Of a stretch of DNA of 64,000 nucleotides, positions 1-9,040 are shown piece by piece. This stretch comes from Ktedonobacteraceae bacterium. GTDB lineage: Bacteria; Chloroflexota; Ktedonobacteria; Ktedonobacterales; Ktedonobacteraceae. The stretch covers positions 62,001 to 126,000 of the forward strand of contig DASRBN010000044.1 in assembly GCA_035653615.1 (NCBI GenBank), written 5' to 3'. The position numbers and the translations under genes were made by a program. The notes below the pieces were generated by a model. It was not told the DNA's origin. It saw nothing but the letters and a program-made list of their open reading frames with translations, and ran no database searches. Position 1 is the stretch's first letter. Each line of letters begins with the position of its first letter.

Positions 1-2
1 CC

Positions 3-1688
3 GAGGCCGCCGATACGGTGATCAACCTGATGAAAGGGCACTACGTCGAGCTTGCCACGCAGCGCGACCGCATCGTAGAAATCTTGAGCCTGGAAGAGAA
101 GAAGTTTGGCCAGACGCTCAATACAGGCCTCTACCTGCTCAATAACCTGCTTGAGGAGTTGCGGCAAAAAGATTCGCATGTCATACCGGGCGAAGAGGCC
201 TTTAAGCTATACGATTCGCATGGCTTCCCCCTGGAATTTACGCAGGAAGTGGCTGCTGAACACGATTTTACCGTCGATATCCCCGGCTTTGAGAAAGCGA
301 TGCAGCAACAGCAGGAGCGCAGCCGGTCAGCTGCTGCCTTTACGCAGGGCAAAGATGTCGAGGCGCTCACGGCAGTTTTGAAGAGAGTTGGGCCAACCGA
401 ATTCACCGGCTACGACGGTATCAGCGGCAGCAGCAAAGTCGTGGGTTTGGTCGCGGACGGTGTAGAGGTTGAGAGCATCAGCGCGCCGCAGTCGGCCCTG
501 GTTATACTCGATGCGACTCCATTCTATGCCGAGAGCGGTGGGCAAATCGGCGACCGCGGCGACCTCAGCGGCCCGATGGGCGTCTTCCACGTTGAGGATA
601 CAAAGCGCCCGCTTAAAGGATTGATCGTCCACTACGGGCGCATTGCCGAGGGCTACCTGCGCGTTGGCGATACTGTGCAGGCCGACGTGATCGCCCAGCG
701 CCGGGAAGATACCATGCGCAACCACAGCGCCACACACCTGCTGCACAAAGCGTTGCGCGATATCATCGGCCCGCAGGTGGAGCAGCGTGGTTCGCTGGTT
801 GAACCGGAGCGCCTGCGCTTCGACTTTGCCAGCTCGCGCCCGCTTACCGCCTCTGAAATCGCGCAGGTCGATGAGCAGATCAATCGCTGGATTCGGGCCG
901 ACCTGCCGGTGCATACCAACATCATGCCGCTACAGCAAGCCTTGCAGACCGGCGCTATGGCGCTCTTCGGCGAGAAGTACGAGGACAAGGTGCGTGTCGT
1001 CTCAATGGGCAGCAGTATCGAGCTATGCGGCGGAACTCACTGCGCCTCAACGGGGCAGATAGGCATCTACATCACCATCCAGGAAACGAGCATCGCCGCC
1101 GGTATCCGGCGTATCGAGGCACTGACGGGTCGAGGGGCCGAGGCCTATTTGCGCCGTCGCAGCGCCCTGGTAGACACCTTGAGCGCTAAATTGCAGACGC
1201 AGCCGGATATGCTAGAATCGAAAGTCGAGCAGCTTGTGGAGGAAGTTGACACGCTGCGCCGCCAGGTTGCGCAATTCCAGCGTGAAGCGGCCCAGCGCCA
1301 GGTGGAAACACTGACAGAAAAGGCGCAGGATGTATCCGGCGTGCCCGTGGTCATCGCGACAGTTGATGTGCCTGACGATCGGATGCTACGCGAGATGGGC
1401 GAAATGGTGCTGAGCAAGCTCGGGCGGCCAGGCGTGGTCGTACTCGCGAGCAATTACGCCGAACGAGCCGGTATCCAGGTCAGCGTCTCAGCTGAGCTGG
1501 CCAGGCAGGGATTGCATGCCGGTAAAATCGCCGGGACAATTGGCCAGCGTCTCGGCGGCAAAGGCGGCGGGCGACCCGAATCGGCACAGGGTGGTGGCAA
1601 AAATAAGGCTGAACTGGGAGCCGCGCTCGCCCTGGTACCAAAATTGGTGAAGGAAAGCCTGGGATACGGGCAAGATTATGCGGTTTAA
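3..1688 (+). CDS. alaS: Alanyl-tRNA synthetase, 3' part (N-terminus outside window)
   Basis: Charges tRNA-Ala with alanine in the cytoplasm; the visible part holds the editing and C-terminal domains. The frame is open from the window edge, so the N-terminal aminoacylation domain lies upstream and the ATG at 18 is internal. The editing (tRNA-SAD) domain shows the zinc/hydrolysis signature HSATH near 733-747 and CGGTHC near 1027-1044. A coiled-coil stretch follows, then the C-terminal DHHA1 domain with the glycine-rich GGKGGGRP motif near 1557-1577. About 556 residues are seen; full AlaS is usually 870-900. The end is intact and a repeat-rich gap follows. Confidence 0.97.
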   Translation, partial: EAADTVINLMKGHYVELATQRDRIVEILSLEEKKFGQTLNTGLYLLNNLLEELRQKDSHVIPGEEAFKLYDSHGFPLEFTQEVAAEHDFTVDIPGFEKAMQQQQERSRSAAAFTQGKDVEALTAVLKRVGPTEFTGYDGISGSSKVVGLVADGVEVESISAPQSALVILDATPFYAESGGQIGDRGDLSGPMGVFHVEDTKRPLKGLIVHYGRIAEGYLRVGDTVQADVIAQRREDTMRNHSATHLLHKALRDIIGPQVEQRGSLVEPERLRFDFASSRPLTASEIAQVDEQINRWIRADLPVHTNIMPLQQALQTGAMALFGEKYEDKVRVVSMGSSIELCGGTHCASTGQIGIYITIQETSIAAGIRRIEALTGRGAEAYLRRRSALVDTLSAKLQTQPDMLESKVEQLVEEVDTLRRQVAQFQREAAQRQVETLTEKAQDVSGVPVVIATVDVPDDRMLREMGEMVLSKLGRPGVVVLASNYAERAGIQVSVSAELARQGLHAGKIAGTIGQRLGGKGGGRPESAQGGGKNKAELGAALALVPKLVKESLGYGQDYAV

Positions 1689-2046
1689 GAAATTGGCGTG
1701 GTAATCCGCACTGGGCGATGATGGGTTTTATCAAAGTATTCCGGCAATGGACGCGGGGCCGATCAATCGGCGCTGGGCGCGATAAATCGGCCCCTACGGC
1801 ACAGCCGTAGGATTGATATTGGTTTCATTGCCGTTGCAATCCCCATGGGGATTGATATCGGTTTCATTGCCGTTGCAATCCCCGTAGGCCCCGATTTATC
1901 GCGGGCACCGCCGATTTATCGGCCTTCGGGCCTTGCGGTCGCCTGCTGTACGTGTTATAAAGTACTTAACAGATTCAAGTTCAGTATAGAATCATACGGA
2001 AAACGTTGAGTTCAGTACACGTCACGTTCTCTTAAATAAGGATAGA
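1689..2046. repeat. Repeat-filled gap: GATTTATCGG palindromes and a 39-bp tandem duplication
   Basis: No gene is seen. From about 1757 the gap carries copies of an inverted motif (GATCAATCGGC / GCGATAAATCGGCC) that recurs near 23976, 25347, 46488, 54510 and 57739. Two near-identical 39-bp units starting with GATTGATAT and ending with GCAATCCCC lie head to tail at about 1811-1888. The spacing is too close and the copies too few for a CRISPR array. The last 100 bases before the next gene are AT-richer and probably hold its promoter. Confidence 0.75.
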
Positions 2047-2070
2047 TTGACCTGGTTTAGGAAGACATAC

Positions 2071-3411
2071 ATGAGGAATCCTCTTCAACAATTACGCAAA
2101 CTCATATTAGGGCGAGTAGAAGAGAACGGGTATCACTATGGGTATGATGGCGCGGCAGGGCCACAGCACACCGACGACGGGGGTGAAGAGCGCGCGGTCT
2201 ATACTGCCCTCGACATTGGCACAGCCTACGCCAAGGCCATCATCGTCGAAGTGCAGGACGATGTTGGGGTTGTGCTGGGAGCAGGACGACACAGCCAGAG
2301 CTATACGCACATGTCAGACGGCATCGTTACCGATATTCCGGGGGTGATTGAGAATTGTAATCAGGCACTACTGCGCGCTGAGGAAGCGGCAGGTGGCATC
2401 ATTGCGCCGATGGCAGTCATTGGCATCGCGGGCGAACTCGTCAAGGGCAGTTCGACGACGATAACCCAGCAACGGTCGCAGCCAACAAAACCCATTACGC
2501 AGGAAGAATTGGATGCCGCGATTACGAAAGCGCAGCAGAAATTGCTCAAGATCGCGAAAGAGCGTATTGCCGCCGAAACCGGCTACCAGAATATCGAGGT
2601 GCGTTTGACCAACGCGGCGGTGATTTCTGTGCGCATTGATGGACAGCTTGTTAACAACCCGATCGGTTTTCGCGGTCGCCATTTCTCGTTAACGCTTTTC
2701 AGCGCCTTCGCGCCCCTCATGCAATTGGGCGCGCTGGAAACGGTGGCGCAGGGATTAGACCTGACGCTGGTCACGATTGTTACGGAGCCTTACGCGCTTG
2801 CACGTTGCTTGAGTAGCAACGCCAGTACGGAAAGTGGAGCGATCTTCATTGACATCGGCGGCGGCACAACCGATATCGCCCTGGTGCGCCAGGGTGGAAT
2901 TGAAGAAACGCGCATGTTTGCCCTGGGAGGGCGGACGTTTACACGCCGCATCGCCACCGGGAAGGGCGTTACCCTGAAAGAGGCAGAGAAGATCAAGCTC
3001 AGTTATAGCAATGGTCTCATAAAAGGGGTTGAACGCGAAGAGATACAACATATCTTAGCGCCGGAAGTACAAACCTGGATGGACAGCGTGGAACTGTTGA
3101 TTGAGGAGCTTTCCAAGGGTTCGCTGCTGCCACCCGCGATTTACATGGTAGGGGGAGGCTCTTCACTGCCCGACTTGCGCGAGCGCCTTGAAGCATTCCC
3201 CTGGACAGAGCGCCTGCCATTCTCGAGCCGGCCCCTTATCGAGATCATCCAGCCTGGTATGGTCACGAATATCGCCGACCCCGACCATCATTTGAAAAAT
3301 GCACAGGATATCACACCAATGGCGTTAGCATACCAGGCCATCGAACTGCAAAATGAGAATAGCGCGCTGGAGCGGTCGCTCTATCGCGTCATTCACAGCA
3401 TGCATATCTAG
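2071..3411 (+). CDS. FtsA/PilM-like actin-fold ATPase
   Basis: Actin/Hsp70-fold ATPase of the FtsA-PilM type. Phosphate-1 motif DIGTAYAK lies near residue 49, phosphate-2 motif FIDIGGGTTD near 258, and the adenosine motif MVGGGSSLP near 356. An SHS2/1C-like insertion lies between the first two. FtsA and PilM tether cytoskeletal or pilus components to the inner membrane face. I chose the ATG at 2071, with AGGAAG six bases upstream; a TTG at 2047 in the same frame has a weaker SD. The next gene, 218 bases downstream, is a single-pass membrane protein with a long cytoplasmic tail, so the pair may form a PilM-PilN-like module (inference). The family is clear, the role is not. Confidence 0.85.
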   Translation: MRNPLQQLRKLILGRVEENGYHYGYDGAAGPQHTDDGGEERAVYTALDIGTAYAKAIIVEVQDDVGVVLGAGRHSQSYTHMSDGIVTDIPGVIENCNQALLRAEEAAGGIIAPMAVIGIAGELVKGSSTTITQQRSQPTKPITQEELDAAITKAQQKLLKIAKERIAAETGYQNIEVRLTNAAVISVRIDGQLVNNPIGFRGRHFSLTLFSAFAPLMQLGALETVAQGLDLTLVTIVTEPYALARCLSSNASTESGAIFIDIGGGTTDIALVRQGGIEETRMFALGGRTFTRRIATGKGVTLKEAEKIKLSYSNGLIKGVEREEIQHILAPEVQTWMDSVELLIEELSKGSLLPPAIYMVGGGSSLPDLRERLEAFPWTERLPFSSRPLIEIIQPGMVTNIADPDHHLKNAQDITPMALAYQAIELQNENSALERSLYRVIHSMHI

Positions 3412-3415
3412 GCTA

Positions 3416-3502
3416 CCAGGGCGCCCGCAAGGGGACGCCCCTATCCTAAACGTGCCCCGCCACCCTGTATAGGGTAGGGGCGTCCCCTTGCGGGCGCCCT
3501 GG
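3416..3502. repeat. 28-bp perfect inverted repeat
   Basis: Arms 3416-3443 and 3475-3502 are exact reverse complements around a 31-base spacer; the arm begins CCAGGGCGCCCGCAAGG. It starts five bases after the preceding stop codon and could act as a transcription terminator, but there is no T-run. The GGGCG...CGCCC composition matches shorter repeats embedded in the next gene, so it is better read as a mobile palindromic element. Confidence 0.8.
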
Positions 3503-3629
3503 ATGGCAGTTGTCAAGCGCGAATACACCAGGCACCGGCGATGCTGAATGGGCTCCTGTAGGGACAGTGCCTTGCGTCTGTCCGCTTCGGGGCCACAGAA
3601 TATACAACAGGCAGGGGGATACAGGGTAT

Positions 3630-6506
3630 ATGGCTGATGAGCAGATTATTTATCTCAGCCCGGATGAAGATTTGACGAGTACACGTGAACGCCTGGAGCA
3701 GGTTCAGGCCAGGAAAATAATTCTCGTCATACCACCACAAACGAGCTTGCGCAGCCACGTGGGTTGGCGTGTGCTGCACGCCCGCGCGCGCGAACTGGGG
3801 CAAGAGGTGCTCGTGATTAGCTCTGATCGCCAGATTCGCGCCGTTGCAAAAGCAGTAGGATTCAGGGTTGCCGAATCCCAGGAATCTCCTTCCCCGAACA
3901 AATCTCGTCCGGCCAGGCGACCACAAGGAACACCCATACAGCGCGGGGGGCGCACACAACGCCAGAATGAGAGTACTTCGACCAATCGGCCTATGAGGTC
4001 TGGTTTCGCAGGGCGTCCCGGTGATCTTGAAGGACGAGCTGTGAGGCGGGATATTGCAGGGCGACCACAAGGATCGCCCATACAGGGTCCACAAGCAACC
4101 CGTAGAGCAGGGCAGCCTGGCCAGGAGCCTGGGCGACAAATCTTGAGCGAAACCGAAAGGCAACCTCAGGTACCCGAGCCGCGCGCGCAATCGACATTCC
4201 AGGAACCTGCTGATACAACCGGCAGCATAATACCTCCAGGGCCAGCAGCTCCCCTACTCCCCGCTGACATGCCGCCGGATCAGCAGCAACATTTCCATAT
4301 TGAAACGTCCCCCTCTGTCAGCCCGCGGCTTCCACAGCACGACGAGGACGAACTACCAGATTCGCTGATCGATCATTACAATCAGGCTCAGAGTATTCGC
4401 AAGCAGTTTTTGGGCAGTAATCTGACCTCTTCGCGTTCCGCCGACCTGGAAGCGCCTGCGCCCCTGTCAAAAAAGCAAGAGCTGGAGGCGGATCAGGAGG
4501 AATACAATAGACCGGGAACCGGCACGAGTAGCTACCAGCAAGGCCCGGCAATACCATTACCCTCCTGGAGTACGCGCGACGAAGCAGGATTGCTGAATAA
4601 GCAGCCAGTATTTGGGCAGGAGGATACGGATGTTTATGAGTATTACCTTGAGGATGTCGCGCCTAGCTCTCTGCCAGAGCAACGCGGATCGGCATTCATA
4701 GAGGAAGTTGATACGGGTATTCCCGATCTCTCGGATAGGCCAACTGATATACTGGAGGGTGAGATCGAGGATTTAGGGGACGAGGGCGCTATTCTGGTGC
4801 AGCCGGAGACCTTTGTGCCAGAATGGAATGAGCCGGTTGAGGATGAGATGGAACAACCACCATCAACGCGCGGTTTTGGCTCGCGCTTTCAAACCGGTCG
4901 CGCCGATATCGATGACGCGGAAATGCTTCCCCCTGTGACAGAGAGGCCCACGCAGGTAAGGCAGCAGCCCGCGCCTGCACCAGCGCCGGTAAGACGATCA
5001 GGCTCGCTTCCAGCCCCTGCCGCGGGGAGCAGCTCTGGCGCGCTGCGCAATCGCGGGAAGCAGCCAGCTATCCCCACGCAAAAGCAGACCGGGAATGGGC
5101 AGCCAGATGGGTCCGCCGCGCCGGTGAAACAGGCGCCTGATAGAGAACGTGCCGTCGCCTCCCCGCAAGCACCGGTACCTGCCCGCGCAGTCAAGGCCAG
5201 CAAGCAACCAGGAGGCAGTGCTCCAAAACAGGGCTGGCGAAAACCGGTAACGCCGGGGCAGCCGAGAAAACCGGCGGCACAGTCCAGGAATGATCGCAAA
5301 GTCTTCGCTGGCTTCCTGATCGTGGTGGCCTGCCTGCTGATCCTGTTCGCGCTGTTTTACTTCTTGCCGAGCGCGCGGGTAACGATTGCTGTGCCTGCGC
5401 GTCCTCTGACGATAAGCGCTCTGCATTTCAGCGCCAGTACGAATTCACATAATGCGGCGGCGAATACGGTCGCCTCGCAGGTTCTCAGCTTTGAGAAAAG
5501 CGCGACGGGTAACGGTACAGCTACCGGGACGAGCCAGGTTGGAAACGCCCGGGCAACAGGCCAGGTCATTTTCACCAACCATGGCAGCCAGCAGGTGGAA
5601 ATTCCTACCGGAACGATTCTGGCAACCAGCAGCGGTGTGAAGTTCGCGACCACGGCGGACGCGGTCATTTTCCCACCGGGTGGTGGTTCCAATCCACCCA
5701 TCCCGGTGCAGGCAGTAAATGCAGGAACCAGTGGCAATGTGGCAGCAGGCAGCATCACGGTTATTCCTCAGATCAGCCTGACCGCCATCGCGCAATACAA
5801 TAACGTGTCGACCTCGGCGTTGAGCCTGGACGTGACAAACCCCCAGGCGCTGGCGGGTGGCGGCGCAATGGCAGCAACTACCGTTACGTCGAAGGATATC
5901 TCAGCTGAGAAGGCAGCGCTAGAGAAACAGTTAAAGACGAATTTACAGAGCTGGCTGGCACAACAACTGCACACTGGCGATATCTCAGGAACACCGGCTC
6001 AGCAATCAGAACAGGTGACGACGAATCCCACGGTGGGTCAGATTACAAAAGATGGCACGTTCAGCATGACGGTCACAGTGCATACAATGGTACTGGTAGT
6101 GCGGGCGGCGGCCTTGCAAGCAGCAGCGGCGAAGCAGGTCAACGTCAGGGCAATGCAGATGCAGCCGGCTTATATGCTGGTGACCGGTGAACAACTGAAG
6201 CTCTCAAAGATCAAGAGCAGTCCTTCGAAAGACGGCAGTTCCATCGCCATCACCCTTGATGCCACCGGGCAGATTATCCAGCGCATTTCTACGAATGATA
6301 TTCGCGCAGCTCTTGCGGGCAAGTCGATCGGCCAGGCGAACAGCGACATTAAAAATGGGCTGGCAGGTCTCCATGGCGTCCTGCGCACCAGCATTGTAGA
6401 GTCTCCCGGCTTCTTGCCCATGCTGCCGTTCCGCTCGGACAACATTACGGTAATCTTGCTGCCTGTGGCTACGACGACACCAACACCGGGAGTGCCGAAC
6501 GGCTAA
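3630..6506 (+). CDS. Baseplate-J-like single-pass membrane protein with long disordered cytoplasmic region
   Basis: About 958 residues. The first ~85 residues form a small folded domain ('IILVIPPQTSL', then an ISSDRQIRAVAKA helix). About 460 residues rich in P, Q, R, E and D follow and look disordered. One transmembrane helix (GFLIVVACLLILFALFY) lies near residue 560. The ~380-residue outer part has repeated beta-rich, Gly/Thr-rich sequence resembling the baseplate J/gp47 fold seen in Chloroflexi surface proteins. The ATG at 3630 is preferred over the TTG at 3510, because the 3510-3629 stretch is repeat-like sequence. Two repeat copies sit inside the disordered region (see findings). Function unknown; it follows the FtsA/PilM-like ATPase. 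Confidence 0.75.
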   Translation: MADEQIIYLSPDEDLTSTRERLEQVQARKIILVIPPQTSLRSHVGWRVLHARARELGQEVLVISSDRQIRAVAKAVGFRVAESQESPSPNKSRPARRPQGTPIQRGGRTQRQNESTSTNRPMRSGFAGRPGDLEGRAVRRDIAGRPQGSPIQGPQATRRAGQPGQEPGRQILSETERQPQVPEPRAQSTFQEPADTTGSIIPPGPAAPLLPADMPPDQQQHFHIETSPSVSPRLPQHDEDELPDSLIDHYNQAQSIRKQFLGSNLTSSRSADLEAPAPLSKKQELEADQEEYNRPGTGTSSYQQGPAIPLPSWSTRDEAGLLNKQPVFGQEDTDVYEYYLEDVAPSSLPEQRGSAFIEEVDTGIPDLSDRPTDILEGEIEDLGDEGAILVQPETFVPEWNEPVEDEMEQPPSTRGFGSRFQTGRADIDDAEMLPPVTERPTQVRQQPAPAPAPVRRSGSLPAPAAGSSSGALRNRGKQPAIPTQKQTGNGQPDGSAAPVKQAPDRERAVASPQAPVPARAVKASKQPGGSAPKQGWRKPVTPGQPRKPAAQSRNDRKVFAGFLIVVACLLILFALFYFLPSARVTIAVPARPLTISALHFSASTNSHNAAANTVASQVLSFEKSATGNGTATGTSQVGNARATGQVIFTNHGSQQVEIPTGTILATSSGVKFATTADAVIFPPGGGSNPPIPVQAVNAGTSGNVAAGSITVIPQISLTAIAQYNNVSTSALSLDVTNPQALAGGGAMAATTVTSKDISAEKAALEKQLKTNLQSWLAQQLHTGDISGTPAQQSEQVTTNPTVGQITKDGTFSMTVTVHTMVLVVRAAALQAAAAKQVNVRAMQMQPAYMLVTGEQLKLSKIKSSPSKDGSSIAITLDATGQIIQRISTNDIRAALAGKSIGQANSDIKNGLAGLHGVLRTSIVESPGFLPMLPFRSDNITVILLPVATTTPTPGVPNG

Positions 6507-6556
6507 ACAGCCCTGACGAATGCTGACAACCGAATGGAGCAATCAATCTCCAGCCG

Positions 6557-6671
6557 TGTCATGCTGAGCGCAGCGAAGCATCTCTGCGGCCTCAGTGATT
6601 CATGTCATGCTGAGCGCAGCGAAGCATCTCTGCGGCCATGGAGCTAGATTCTTCGCTACGCGCAGCATGAG
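6557..6671. repeat. Intergenic TCATGCTGAGCGCAGCGAAGCATC palindromic repeats
   Basis: Two direct copies of TGTCATGCTGAGCGCAGCGA (6557 and 6604) are followed by an inverted partial copy ending GCGCAGCATGA. The same element occurs near 12040, 19892, 22577, 25407, 31483, 34890 and inside the gene at 53503. It lies between convergent genes and may serve as a passive hairpin terminator. Confidence 0.85.
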
Positions 6672-6768
6672 ACCACCAGGAATGACACCACCGATTTTGC
6701 TGGTGAAAATTCATTAGGGATAGAGTACGAATTGATCTAGCGCGTGGCCTCATGCCTGTCCCTTTCGT

Positions 6769-7734
6769 TCAGGACGTGCCGAAGCTCAACCCCAGCTGCC
6801 GCAGCCACTTACGATAGGCGATTGCCGTGCGGTCCGAGCGCAAGTGCAACTCGGCCTGCAAATCCAACGGCAGCAATTCGGGCCGTTGCGACTCCACGAT
6901 GGGCACATCCTGCCAGGTAATCATGTCTTCAAAAGCGCGAATCTCTTCTTCTGGAATATTGTCGTAATCTTGCGCCACATAAGTCCAGGCAATGGACTCG
7001 CGTTCGGAAACCGGCGTCACGGTAAAATACATCGCAAAACGCGCGCCGCCGGAGGTCTTTACAAAGCAAGCCGTCAAAGGACGCAGTACCTGGTACGTAT
7101 AGGTCACGCTCGCTCCCTGGCCCGAACCATCAGGATCGGGCTGCCAGACCGTAATATCGCGCGCAATCACCCCATCAGGGCGTATCTCGGCCTCATAGTC
7201 GCTCACTTCGGGGTGTTCAGGATCGCCCAGGTAGCCCTGGTGAACGAATGGAAAGTGCGTCACATCGAGAAAATTCTCGACGGCCCGCGGCCCGCCGGCA
7301 TGAAACTGATACGGGCCGCAATGGATTTTCCGAAACGAGCTATCATCCCACTGCACAAAAGCTGGGATATCCTGCGCCGGCTCGCCCAGGCACACCCAGA
7401 CCCAACCGTATTTTTCCTGCGCCTGGTAGACTTTTGCCCGCGCCGTAGCAGGGGGCTTCTGATGGGGATGCGCCGGAAAGCGAATGCATTGCCCCTCTGA
7501 ATTGTAGGTCCAGCCATGGTACGGGCAGATCAGCGTCTCAGCTTCCACTTTTCCCAGCGACAGCCTGGTTCCCCGGTGCAGGCACAGATCACGCCAGACA
7601 TGAATCTTATCGCCTGCGCGCCAGAGAACAAGATCTTCCTCTAACAGCCGCGCAGCCATGGGCTTTCCTTCTTGCAGGTCGGGCGCATAGGCCACCACAT
7701 GCCAATCGTTGAGCAGAACAGGGTCATTGAGCAT
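6769..7734 (-). CDS. Rieske non-heme iron oxygenase, alpha subunit type
   Basis: Likely terminal oxygenase component that uses electrons from a reductase to hydroxylate, desaturate or demethylate an organic substrate. The N-terminal Rieske domain has CLH (near residue 47) and CPYHGW (near 67), the four [2Fe-2S] ligands. The catalytic domain has NFLDVTHFPFVH near 154, matching the D-x2-H-x4-H mononuclear iron site. Its 321 residues are short for ring-hydroxylating oxygenases and nearer the demethylase/PaO-like group. No ferredoxin or reductase gene is adjacent. GAGGAT precedes the ATG. It is divergent from the Stf0 gene, so the two may be co-regulated. The substrate cannot be told from sequence. 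Confidence 0.9.
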   Translation of the reverse strand: MLNDPVLLNDWHVVAYAPDLQEGKPMAARLLEEDLVLWRAGDKIHVWRDLCLHRGTRLSLGKVEAETLICPYHGWTYNSEGQCIRFPAHPHQKPPATARAKVYQAQEKYGWVWVCLGEPAQDIPAFVQWDDSSFRKIHCGPYQFHAGGPRAVENFLDVTHFPFVHQGYLGDPEHPEVSDYEAEIRPDGVIARDITVWQPDPDGSGQGASVTYTYQVLRPLTACFVKTSGGARFAMYFTVTPVSERESIAWTYVAQDYDNIPEEEIRAFEDMITWQDVPIVESQRPELLPLDLQAELHLRSDRTAIAYRKWLRQLGLSFGTS

Positions 7735-7867
7735 CGGAGTATCCTCGTTTTTGCCCTGATTATATCATATCCACTTAGCTCCCAAAGCATCTGTTCCCGG
7801 GGGATAAGATGAAAAGCGAACATAGATGTTTCATCCATTCATAACAAATTGGAATGTACTAAATAAC

Positions 7868-7896
7868 TTGAAGGAATGAGAAAAATATGTTATTGT
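7868..7896 (+). promoter_or_regulatory. Predicted sigma70-type promoter for Stf0 gene (shared with second Stf0)
   Basis: TTGAAG (7868-7873), a 17-base spacer and TATTGT (7891-7896). The same block, with AAATAACTTGAA in front, occurs at 13751-13786 before the second sulfotransferase with only a few substitutions. Conservation of sequence and spacing at two loci supports function. The transcript would have a leader of about 85 bases. Confidence 0.65.
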
Positions 7897-7988
7897 TACA
7901 TTCAAGGATGTGATTGTAGAAATCTGGTAAAGGACATCGTTGTAAACGCATTTGGCACCAGGCTATCCAGGTTGATCAGGAGATAATC

Positions 7989-8813
7989 ATGCAACCACAC
8001 ACTTCTTATCTTATTTGCGCCACCTTCTTTAGTGGTAGCGCATTGCTTAGTAAAGTTTTAAGTAGTACCGGAGCAGCCGGTCGGCCAAAGGAGTACTTTA
8101 TGGCCCGCCGTAACGTTCATGCGACAACTTTTCAGCAACATGCTGCTCATAGTGGCTCCCTGCCGCCATTTTTATGCGACGAGCAAGGGCAGGTTCATGT
8201 TGATTCGCTCGCTCATATATTTGAGCAGGGAACAACAGCCAATGGGATATTCGGTGCGAATGTGATGTGGGACTACTTCGACGACTTTATCTGCGACCTG
8301 CGACGCATTCCTCATAAAGAGATACCGGTGGTAGATTTACTGCCTGCAGTTTTTCCCAATCTGCACTATATCTGGGTAACGAGGCGCAACAAGGTACGGC
8401 AGGCTGTATCTCTATGGAAAGCCGTTCAAGAATGGACCTGGAATAAAGAAAGGCCGCTACGCTCAGCAAACAGGCACCTTCTCTCCGAGAGAAAACTGGT
8501 CTTCAACTTTGAGGCGATTGACGCGCTTGTACGGCGTATTTTAGCCGATGAGGCCGATTGGCAAATGTATTTTGATATCTGCGGTATCTCGCCGATTACT
8601 GTCGTGTACGAAGAATTAGAGATGGCGCCCGAAGCTATGGCGCGCTCTATCCTGCACGGTTTGCATATTCCTGTGCCGGACAGCCTGGCATTCAGCCATT
8701 GTTCTACTAAAAGACTGGTAGATACGCTTAGTATGGACTGGGCGCAGCGCTACACTACTCTCAAACGACAACAAGAAAATGGGGTAGTAATGAATAGTCC
8801 CAATTCCCCTTAA
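7989..8813 (+). CDS. Stf0-family sulfotransferase (divergent PAPS loop)
   Basis: 274 residues, homologous along its length to the protein at 13831 (shared TSYLICAT, RPKEYF-like, YIWVTRR.K.RQAVSLWKA, VFNFEAID and TVVYEEL segments). Stf0 enzymes move sulfate from PAPS to a sugar or lipid hydroxyl. The 3'-phosphate-binding R and S of the family are present in VTRRNKVRQAVSLW. The 5'-phosphosulfate loop, normally PRSGSTLL as in the paralogue, reads FFSGSALL, losing the arginine and threonine. Activity may therefore be altered. SD is GGAG at 7979-7982. A predicted promoter lies at 7868. It opens the + strand run to the molybdoenzyme operon. Confidence 0.88.
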   Translation: MQPHTSYLICATFFSGSALLSKVLSSTGAAGRPKEYFMARRNVHATTFQQHAAHSGSLPPFLCDEQGQVHVDSLAHIFEQGTTANGIFGANVMWDYFDDFICDLRRIPHKEIPVVDLLPAVFPNLHYIWVTRRNKVRQAVSLWKAVQEWTWNKERPLRSANRHLLSERKLVFNFEAIDALVRRILADEADWQMYFDICGISPITVVYEELEMAPEAMARSILHGLHIPVPDSLAFSHCSTKRLVDTLSMDWAQRYTTLKRQQENGVVMNSPNSP

Positions 8814-9040
8814 ATAGCTCCAGGAGAGGATGAGGAGTGGAGGATGATCGCAAGAAACTCTACTCTACTCCTCATTCGTAAAGGTAACTCCAGTTACTTT
8901 TATTGAAAAGGGAGTTTCTCTTCTTTCGAAGAATCCCTTCGTAAAAGACACCCGAGGAAATTGTTCTCGGCTATTTTTGTCTCTTACACAGCATGGTTCG
9001 TAACAATAGTTACATTTATTATAGCAGGAAGGAGCAAGCA
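8814..9040 (+). other. Gap with candidate hairpin before molybdoenzyme operon
   Basis: No gene is seen. A small hairpin (CCGAG-9 nt-CTCGG, about 8952-8970) followed by CTATTTTTGT could terminate the sulfotransferase transcript. The ATG at 8993 opens the downstream frame but has no SD. The ATG at 9041 follows AGGAAGGAG and is the likely start. Confidence 0.4.

Noticed and set aside
1811..1888. Tandem 39-bp repeats as a CRISPR array
   Set aside because: Only two copies, no distinct spacers and no cas genes.
6844..7500. 218-codon ORF antisense to the Rieske gene
   Set aside because: Shadow of a GC-rich gene; the opposite strand has complete iron-ligand motifs.
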